From: a bacterium
GTDB taxonomy: Bacteria > Pseudomonadota > Gammaproteobacteria > Burkholderiales > Burkholderiaceae_C
DNA: 6,422 nucleotides
Reading direction: 5' to 3'
Assembly (NCBI GenBank): GCA_030824095.1
Contig: JAVBYK010000312.1
Location: 1 to 6,422 of the forward strand
This document shows, piece after piece, positions 1 to 6,422 of this stretch (positions are counted from its first letter, which is position 1; each line of letters starts with the position of its first letter). The notes under the pieces were generated by a model. That model had not been told where the DNA came from and did no database searches. It saw only the letters and a list, made by a program, of their open reading frames with translations. The position numbers and the translations under genes were made by a program.

Positions 1-2367
1 CGCCTGGAGCTGAGCCTTTCCAGCGGCAAGCGCGTGCGCCTGGACGAGGTCGCCAGTGTGAAGGACACCGTGGCCGAGCAACGCAGCTTTGCCACGCTGA
101 ACGGCAAATCCGTGGTGGGTTTCGAGGTCACCCGCAGCAAGGGCGCCAGCGAGGTGGAAGTGGGCGCGGCCGTGCACAAGGCGCTGGAAGAACTCAAGGC
201 CAAGCACCCCGATCTGGAGCTGACCCAGGCCTTTGACTTCGTGACCCCGGTGCAGGAAGAATTCGATGCCTCCATGACCATGTTGTATGAAGGCGCCATC
301 CTGGCGGTGATCGTGGTCTGGTTCTTCCTGCGCAACGCGCGTGCCACGTTTGTGTCGGCGGTGGCGCTGCCGCTGTCGGCCATTCCGGCCTTCATCGGCA
401 TGCACTACATGGGCTTCACCACCAACGTGGTGACGCTGCTGGCACTCTCGCTGGTCATCGGTATCCTGGTGGACGACGCGATTGTGGAAGTGGAAAACAT
501 CGAGCGCCATCTGCGCATGGGCAAGACGCCCTACCAGGCGGCCATGGAGGCGGCGGATGAAATCGGCCTGGCCGTGATCGCCACCACCTTTGCGCTGATT
601 GCCGTGTTCCTGCCCACCGCCTTCATGAGCGGCGTGGTCGGCAAGTTTTTCAAGCAGTTTGGCTGGACCGCCGTGTTCGCCGTGTTTGCCTCACTGATGG
701 TGGCGCGTCTACTGACCCCGATGATGGCGGCCTACATCATGAAGCCGTCCACCCACGTGCACGAGGAACCGGTGTGGATGCCGCTGTACCTGAAGGTCAC
801 GCGCTGGACGCTGCACCACCGCTGGATCACCATGTTCTCGGCCGTTGGCTTCTTCATCGGCTCGCTGTTCCTGGTGCCGCTGATTCCCAGCGGTTTCATC
901 CCGCCGGACGACAACTCCCAGACCCAGGTCTATCTGGAGCTGCCCCCGGGCACCACGCTGGCGCAGACCCGCGCGGCGGCCGAGCAGGCACGCAGCATCA
1001 TCGGCCAAGTGCCGCATGTGAAGAGCGTCTACACCACCGCCGGTGGTGGCAGCGTGGGCACGGACCCCTTCATGGGCGGCGCCAGCACCGAGGTGCGCAA
1101 GGCCACGCTGACCGTGCTGCTGGACGAGCGCGGTCAGCGCCCGCGCAAGCAGGTGATCGAGAGCAACATGCGCACCGCACTGTCCGAACTGCCGGGCGCA
1201 CGCTTCAAGGTTGGCCTGGGTGGCTCGGGCGAAAAATACATGCTGGCCCTGAAGGGCGAAGACCCCGTGGCCCTGGCCCAGGCGGCAGCGGCCGTGGAGA
1301 AGGACCTGCGCAAGATCCCCGGCCTGGGCAATATTTCATCCAGCGCCAGCCTGACCCGCTCCGAGGTCGCCATTCACCCGGACTTTGCCCGCGCCGCCGA
1401 CATGGGCGTCACCAGCGCCGCCATTGCGGAAACGCTGCGCATTGCCACCGTGGGCGATTACGAAGCAGCCCTGCCCAAGCTCAACCTGAGCCAGCGCCAG
1501 GTGCCCATCGTCGTCAAGCTGGCCACCGACGCGCGCCAGGACCTGGACCTGCTGGGCCGCCTGATGGTGCCCGGCGTCAAGGGCCCGGTCATGCTGAGCC
1601 AGGTCGCCACGTTTGAAATGTCCAGCGGACCGGCCATGGTCAGCCGCCTGAACCGCGTGCGCAATGTCAACTTCGAGGTGGAGTTGTCCGGCGTGCCGCT
1701 GGGCGAGGTCACCGATGCCGTGGCCAAGCTGCCCAGCGTCGTGAATCTGCCGGCTGGCGTGCAGCAGGTGGAAATTGGTGACGCCGAAGTGCAGGCCGAG
1801 ATGGTGGCCGGCTTTGGCATGGCCATGATGACGGGTGTCCTCTGTATCTACATCGTGCTGGTGCTGTTGTTCAAGGATTTCATGCACCCGATCTCGATCC
1901 TGCCGGCGGTGATCCTGTCCTTTGGTGGCGCCTTCATTGGCCTCCTGGTCAGCGGCAAGATGCTGTCCATGCCGTCCTTCATCGGCCTGGTGATGCTGAT
2001 TGGCGTGTCCACCAAGAACTCCATCCTGCTGGTGGACTACGCCATCATGGCCCGCCGTGACTTTGGCATGAACCGCTTCGAGGCGCTGATTGACGCCTGC
2101 CACAAACGCTCGCGCCCCATCATCATGACCACCATAGCCATGGTGGCAGGCATGCTGCCGTTGGTGCTGGGCCTGGGCAATGCCGACAACAGCTTCCGCG
2201 CACCCATGGCGGCAGCGGTGATCGGCGGCCTGATCACCTCGACCATCCTGAGCCTGCTGGTGACGCCGAGCTTCTTCTCCATCGTGGACGACATCGAACA
2301 CTTTGTGGCGCGCGCCCGGAACTGGGTCATGGGGCTGGTTCAGCGCAAGGTGACCAAGAGCGCTTGA
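1..2367 (+). CDS. RND efflux transporter, inner-membrane permease subunit (5'-truncated by window edge)
   Basis: This is a proton-driven inner-membrane pump of the RND superfamily (AcrB/MdtC-like), which works with a periplasmic adaptor and an outer-membrane channel to export drugs or other small molecules. The frame is open from base 1, giving 788 visible residues. Full-length relatives are about 1,030-1,050 aa, so roughly 250 N-terminal residues, including TM1, lie outside the window. Visible in order: the end of the first periplasmic region (about 1-90); TM2-TM6 (about 92-245); TM7 (about 275-300); the second large periplasmic region (about 300-598); and TM8-TM12 (about 600-762). TM4 carries the proton-relay pair D158/D159 in GILVDDAIVEVENIERH (AcrB D407/D408). 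TM10 carries K672 in GVSTKNSILLVDYA (AcrB K940). A KRSRPIIMTT segment follows TM10 and matches the AcrB R971 region. No frameshift is seen. The gene is followed by a terminator rather than an outer-membrane factor gene. The substrate cannot be read from the sequence; a heavy-metal subtype seems less likely than a multidrug type. Confidence 0.95.
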   Translation, partial: RLELSLSSGKRVRLDEVASVKDTVAEQRSFATLNGKSVVGFEVTRSKGASEVEVGAAVHKALEELKAKHPDLELTQAFDFVTPVQEEFDASMTMLYEGAILAVIVVWFFLRNARATFVSAVALPLSAIPAFIGMHYMGFTTNVVTLLALSLVIGILVDDAIVEVENIERHLRMGKTPYQAAMEAADEIGLAVIATTFALIAVFLPTAFMSGVVGKFFKQFGWTAVFAVFASLMVARLLTPMMAAYIMKPSTHVHEEPVWMPLYLKVTRWTLHHRWITMFSAVGFFIGSLFLVPLIPSGFIPPDDNSQTQVYLELPPGTTLAQTRAAAEQARSIIGQVPHVKSVYTTAGGGSVGTDPFMGGASTEVRKATLTVLLDERGQRPRKQVIESNMRTALSELPGARFKVGLGGSGEKYMLALKGEDPVALAQAAAAVEKDLRKIPGLGNISSSASLTRSEVAIHPDFARAADMGVTSAAIAETLRIATVGDYEAALPKLNLSQRQVPIVVKLATDARQDLDLLGRLMVPGVKGPVMLSQVATFEMSSGPAMVSRLNRVRNVNFEVELSGVPLGEVTDAVAKLPSVVNLPAGVQQVEIGDAEVQAEMVAGFGMAMMTGVLCIYIVLVLLFKDFMHPISILPAVILSFGGAFIGLLVSGKMLSMPSFIGLVMLIGVSTKNSILLVDYAIMARRDFGMNRFEALIDACHKRSRPIIMTTIAMVAGMLPLVLGLGNADNSFRAPMAAAVIGGLITSTILSLLVTPSFFSIVDDIEHFVARARNWVMGLVQRKVTKSA

Positions 2368-2408
2368 CTCGGAGCCAAAGCAAGCCCTGGCCCTCGCAGG
2401 TATTGCAT

Positions 2409-2439
2409 AAGCCGCTACTGAAAGCGTAGCGGCTTTTTT
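2409..2439 (+). terminator. Rho-independent terminator after the RND gene
   Basis: A perfect 10-bp stem, AAGCCGCTAC paired with GTAGCGGCTT, encloses a 7-nt loop (TGAAAGC). It runs directly into a T-tract at 2434-2439, 42 nt after the RND stop codon. This is a textbook intrinsic terminator for plus-strand transcription and separates the pump gene from the next plus-strand unit. On the minus strand the same stem is followed only by TTATGC, so activity in that direction would be weak. Confidence 0.92.
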
Positions 2440-2590
2440 ATTGGCCCCCGTCTTTTGAGGCTTTCTCAGCCACTTCCTGTTGGTAGGTGGCCCAAGCCCG
2501 CTCCACCAGTTCGCGCGTGCCTTGGTCTGCGGGGATGGGGTGCTTATGCACTGCCGGGCCACATCCAGCTTGCCCCGCTAAACTCCATCC

Positions 2591-2833
2591 ATGCCAGTCG
2601 TCTTCCGCTACAAATCGTTCCGGTTTTTCTTCTATTCCAATGAAGGAAACCCACGCGAGGTGATGCATATCCACGTGCGCAATGCGGAAGGTGAGGCAAA
2701 ATTCTGGTTGACTCCGTCGGTGTACTTGGCAGACAGTGATGGTTTTGATGCCGCAACCCTGCGTGAGCTACGCGACACAGTCGTCGCCCATCAGCAGTTG
2801 ATTGAAAGGACCTGGAATGACCACTTCGCCTAA
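2591..2833 (+). CDS. DUF4160 domain-containing protein
   Basis: An 80-residue protein that matches the DUF4160 family over its whole length: the N-terminal RYKSFRFFFYSNEGNP segment, HIHV at residues 26-29, AKFWL at 36-40, and a C-terminal helix with H67 and W75 (AHQQLIERTWNDHF). It has no signal peptide or membrane segment, so it is probably cytosolic. The biochemical function of the family is not established. The ATG at 2591 is the first possible start because an in-frame TAA lies at 2579-2581. No convincing Shine-Dalgarno sequence precedes it (GCTAAACTCCATCC), which is odd and may mean leaderless or weak translation. The 3' end overlaps the DUF2442 gene by 17 nt, so the two are translationally coupled. 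Hand counting over 2641-2760 gives about 53% GC, lower than lines sampled in the RND gene and katG (63-73%), a possible sign of acquisition. In my recollection DUF4160 and DUF2442 genes are often adjacent; a toxin-antitoxin-like role is an inference only. Confidence 0.88.
   Translation: MPVVFRYKSFRFFFYSNEGNPREVMHIHVRNAEGEAKFWLTPSVYLADSDGFDAATLRELRDTVVAHQQLIERTWNDHFA
2805..2810 (+). promoter_or_regulatory. Ribosome binding site that sets the DUF2442 start
   Basis: AAAGGA lies 6 nt before the ATG at 2817, inside the 3' end of the DUF4160 gene. It favours the ATG at 2817 over the in-frame TTG at 2802, which would add five residues (MKGPG) and lie upstream of this site. Confidence 0.7.
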
Positions 2834-3062
2834 AGCCGTTCGCTTCGATGAGGACACCTTGTGGGTCAGCCTGTCCGACGGCCGCACCATTGCCGCACCC
2901 CTGACCTGGTTCCCGCGTCTGCTTGAGGCGTCACCCGCGCAGCGTGCCCAGGTCGAACTGAGCAAGGGTGGCCTGCATTGGGAGGCGCTCAACGAGGATA
3001 TATCCGTGGCTGGCCTGTTGGCTGGTCAACCTGACCTGACGCGGAGGCTTTCGCATGTTTGA
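2817..3062 (+). CDS. DUF2442 domain-containing protein
   Basis: An 81-residue protein with the full DUF2442 signature: a short N-terminal beta region (AVRFDEDTLWVSLSDGRTI), then APLTWFPRLLEASPAQR at about 27-43, then the hallmark GLHWEALNEDISVAGLLAG at about 52-70. The family's usual forms are GIHWP and LDEDISVxGLL. It is the stand-alone form with no helix-turn-helix extension. Function is unproven; relatives occur singly, fused to HTH domains, or next to DUF4160 genes. The start was chosen from the AAAGGA site 6 nt upstream. The gene overlaps DUF4160 by 17 nt and the next gene by 8 nt, which indicates one polycistronic message with coupled translation. If the pair behaves as a toxin-antitoxin-like module, nothing in the sequence says which partner plays which role. 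Confidence 0.9.
   Translation: MTTSPKAVRFDEDTLWVSLSDGRTIAAPLTWFPRLLEASPAQRAQVELSKGGLHWEALNEDISVAGLLAGQPDLTRRLSHV
3043..3047 (+). promoter_or_regulatory. Strong Shine-Dalgarno for the 195-aa gene
   Basis: GGAGG, spaced 7 nt from the ATG at 3055, lies within the last codons of the DUF2442 gene. It is the best ribosome binding site in the three-gene unit. It supports the third gene being real and made at a higher level than the two before it. Confidence 0.75.
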
Positions 3063-3642
3063 ATTTCTCCATCGCGGCCGGGCCAAGGCCGACAAGACGG
3101 ACCACGGTCCGTCGACCATGCCCCAGACGGTGCAGACCAATTCAACCCAGCGCGACATGGCCCGCCTGACGCTGCACCACATCCTCAAGCACCACGGCAT
3201 TCCGGCCCACTGGATCGCCGGCGAGCTGGTGCCCATCCACATCCCTGGCCAAGGCGAAGCGTCCCTGCTGCAGCTGGAAATCATGCACTGGCACGACAGC
3301 CTGGTGCTGCATGCCCCGGCGCTGCAGCAGGAGCTGCTGAACGGTCTGCGCCGCTTTGACCCGGCCACCAGTGGCACGCGCTATCTGTTTAGCTGGAAGT
3401 TTTCGCCCGACTGCGGTTGCCCCCACACCGAGTTGCCGGAGCCCGGCTTCTGGAGCGCGCCAACCAGTGCCGCTGTGCAGGCGGCCCCGATAGCGGCAGC
3501 GGCACCCCCCGTCGCAGCGGCGGCCAGCCCACTGCCACCACTAACCGCTGCCAGCATTCCCTTTGATCTGCCGATTAGCGATCAGGACGACGACGATGAC
3601 CATGGCTTTGCGCCCACGCAGATTCACGACGTTCGGGGCTAG
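3055..3642 (+). CDS. Uncharacterised 195-aa protein with CxCxH motif, Ala/Pro linker and acidic tail
   Basis: I do not recognise a named family. The start is supported by GGAGG 7 nt upstream and an 8-nt overlap with the DUF2442 stop, placing it in the same transcription unit. Residues 1-35 are polar and basic. Residues about 36-128 look like a compact folded domain, with a His-rich helix (LTLHHILKHHGIPAHWI), alternating hydrophobic strands (LLQLEIMHWHDSLVLHAP), a helix (LQQELLNGLRRFDP) and a closing YLFSWKFSPDCGCPHTELPEPGFW segment. The SPDCGCPH stretch (C120, C122, H124) could bind metal or be redox-active, but this is inference. Residues about 138-166 are a low-complexity Ala/Pro linker, and about 176-183 form an acidic run (DQDDDDDH). 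There is no signal peptide or membrane helix, so it is probably cytosolic. The two-part layout (folded domain, flexible linker, charged tail) suggests a binding or adaptor role, but no function can be assigned. Codon use matches the host better than the DUF4160 gene does. Confidence 0.85.
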   Translation: MFEFLHRGRAKADKTDHGPSTMPQTVQTNSTQRDMARLTLHHILKHHGIPAHWIAGELVPIHIPGQGEASLLQLEIMHWHDSLVLHAPALQQELLNGLRRFDPATSGTRYLFSWKFSPDCGCPHTELPEPGFWSAPTSAAVQAAPIAAAAPPVAAAASPLPPLTAASIPFDLPISDQDDDDDHGFAPTQIHDVRG

Positions 3643-3645
3643 TTA

Positions 3646-3699
3646 TTTTGCTATCTAAAACATAGCAATATATCCAATATCCACGAGGGCTATAGCCCT
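3646..3699. repeat. Intergenic palindromic element between convergent genes
   Basis: This AT-rich spacer contains two inverted repeats. The first is TTGCTAT (3648-3654) paired with ATAGCAA (3662-3668) around a 7-nt loop. The second is the perfect 14-bp palindrome AGGGCTATAGCCCT (3686-3699). It lies between the stop codons of the plus-strand 195-aa gene and the minus-strand carboxymuconolactone decarboxylase-family gene. No proper T-tract follows either stem, so it is at best a weak terminator in both directions. The arrangement resembles a small dispersed intergenic repeat I recall from Comamonadaceae genomes (GCTAT/ATAGC stem followed by a second palindrome and CTATTT), but copy number cannot be tested in this window. 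Confidence 0.55.
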
Positions 3700-3701
3700 A
3701 T

Positions 3702-4079
3702 TTAGCTCTTAGCCATTGCCGCTACGACCTCGTTGGCGGTGCGAAACGCCTCGACGGCCGTGGGCACGCCGCAGTAGATGCTGGCGTGCAGCAGCACCTC
3801 CTGCAGTTCTTCCACCGTGGCGCCGTTGTTCAGTGCACCGCGCACATGGCCCTTCAACTCGTTTTGCTTGCCCAGGGCGGTGAGCATGGCCACGGTGATC
3901 AGGCTGCGGGTCTTCAGCTCCAGCCCCGGGCGCTGCCAGACATCGCCCCAGGCAGCGCGGTTGATGTGATCCTGAATGGGCTGGGTGAAGGGCGTGGTGT
4001 TGGCAATGGCCGTGGCCACAAAGTCTTCACCCATGACCTGCTTGCGGGTGGCCAGACCGGCCTCGTACTGGGAATCCAT
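3702..4079 (-). CDS. pcaC: Carboxymuconolactone decarboxylase family protein (PcaC-like)
   Basis: A 125-residue protein that matches gamma-carboxymuconolactone decarboxylase over its full length (PcaC is about 125-135 aa). PcaC converts 4-carboxymuconolactone to beta-ketoadipate enol-lactone in protocatechuate breakdown. Signature segments are KQVMGEDFV (13-21), INRAAWGDVWQRPGLELKTRSL (39-60, with the typical AWGxVWxRPGL), ALGKQNELKGHVRGALNNG (68-86, with E74 and H78) and EVLLHASIYCGVPTA (94-108, with H98 and C103). It lacks the CxxC pair of AhpD-type peroxidase partners, so a thiol-peroxidase role is not supported. GGAG 8 nt before the ATG sets the start. It begins 60 nt after the katG stop on the same strand with no terminator visible between, so co-transcription with katG is likely. 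No other pca gene is visible, so the true substrate may differ; the symbol reflects sequence similarity only. Confidence 0.87.
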   Translation of the reverse strand: MDSQYEAGLATRKQVMGEDFVATAIANTTPFTQPIQDHINRAAWGDVWQRPGLELKTRSLITVAMLTALGKQNELKGHVRGALNNGATVEELQEVLLHASIYCGVPTAVEAFRTANEVVAAMAKS

Positions 4080-4082
4080 GGC

Positions 4083-4104
4083 GGGGTCTCCAAAAAAAGA
4101 CCCC
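4083..4104 (-). promoter_or_regulatory. Small hairpin overlapping the ribosome binding site of the PcaC-like gene
   Basis: On the minus strand GGGGTC (4104-4099) can pair with GACCCC (4088-4083) across a 10-nt loop of seven T residues and GGA. The Shine-Dalgarno GGAG (4091-4088) sits in the loop and the edge of the stem, 8 nt before the ATG. The T-run is inside the loop rather than after the stem, so this is not an intrinsic terminator. It could modulate translation of the downstream gene relative to katG; that is inference. Confidence 0.4.
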
Positions 4105-4139
4105 GAGCATAGCGCGCCCCGCCGCTGGCTGACTGCCGA

Positions 4140-6338
<2,199 letters not shown>

Positions 6339-6422
6339 GGTGCTTACTCCTGGGTTCATATGCAATAAACTGACCAAGCCAGTGTAGGTTTCAGTTACCT
6401 ATCAATCCAGTTTGTTTTATTA
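6339..6422 (-). promoter_or_regulatory. katG 5' region: Shine-Dalgarno and candidate regulator site
   Basis: The Shine-Dalgarno AGGAG is at 6351-6347 (minus), 8 nt from the katG ATG. Upstream, an inverted repeat TAGGT-N7-ACCTA spans 6401-6385 in minus-strand order. The flanking ATAGGT fits one half-site of the OxyR consensus (ATAGnT), but the 7-nt spacing to a CTAT half is not met, so an OxyR site is only a suggestion. A TTGATA hexamer close by could be a -35, but no good -10 lies 16-18 nt downstream, and I could not settle on a promoter. The region is AT-rich relative to the genes and continues past the window edge. Confidence 0.4.

Noticed and set aside
774..1616. Plus-strand 280-codon frame inside the RND gene
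   Set aside because: It is an alternative frame of the pump gene, with an Arg/Ala/Gly/Pro-rich translation typical of frame shadows in high-GC DNA.
2522..2549. Possible sigma-70 promoter TTGGTC-N16-TTATGC before the DUF4160 gene
   Set aside because: Both hexamers match the consensus poorly and GC-rich sequence lies between them. It is not strong enough to list as a feature.
1336..2562. Long minus-strand open frame (408 codons) opposite the RND gene
   Set aside because: It is the mirror of a clear RND coding region in GC-rich DNA. The translation is a His/Gln/Ala/Gly-rich low-complexity string with no recognisable domain, and it runs through the plus-strand terminator.
3702..4079. AhpD-type alkyl hydroperoxidase for the small gene next to katG
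   Set aside because: The CxxC catalytic pair is absent (only IYCGVP), and the AWGDVWQRPGL and HVRGALNNG segments fit PcaC.
6339..6377. Extended katG start 13 codons upstream
   Set aside because: The extension (MVSLLHMNPGVST) is not typical of KatG, and the good Shine-Dalgarno lies inside it, pointing to the start at 6338.

Overview
The window looks like a chromosomal segment from a GC-rich betaproteobacterium, most likely Comamonadaceae (Rhodoferax/Acidovorax-like). This rests on the high-GC codon use, the style of the KatG and RND proteins, and an intergenic palindromic element that resembles repeats I recall from that family. The assignment is an inference; no rRNA or other decisive marker is present.

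Layout: (1) Positions 1-2367 (+) hold the C-terminal three quarters of an RND efflux pump inner-membrane subunit, cut by the window edge and closed by a clear intrinsic terminator at 2409-2439. (2) Positions 2591-3642 (+) hold three tightly packed, overlapping genes: a DUF4160 protein, a DUF2442 protein, and a 195-residue protein of unknown function with a CxCxH motif, an Ala/Pro-rich linker and a very acidic tail. The first gene of this trio is visibly less GC-rich than its surroundings. The DUF4160/DUF2442 pair has the layout of a small two-gene module that could be toxin-antitoxin-like. (3) A short AT-rich spacer with two inverted repeats separates this unit from the converging genes. (4) On the minus strand, katG (catalase-peroxidase, 732 aa, 4140-6338) is followed 60 nt downstream by a small carboxymuconolactone decarboxylase-family gene (3702-4079). 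The two are probably co-transcribed. The katG upstream region (6339-6422) is only partly inside the window.

Most of the window is ordinary: a pump subunit and a peroxide-defence enzyme with all key residues intact. The parts worth a second look are the overlapping three-gene unit with its unknown third member, and the pairing of katG with a PcaC-like protein away from any visible aromatic-degradation genes. I found no CRISPR array, tRNA, rRNA, insertion sequence or phage gene. No gene-free stretch is longer than about 225 bases; the longest is 2368-2590.
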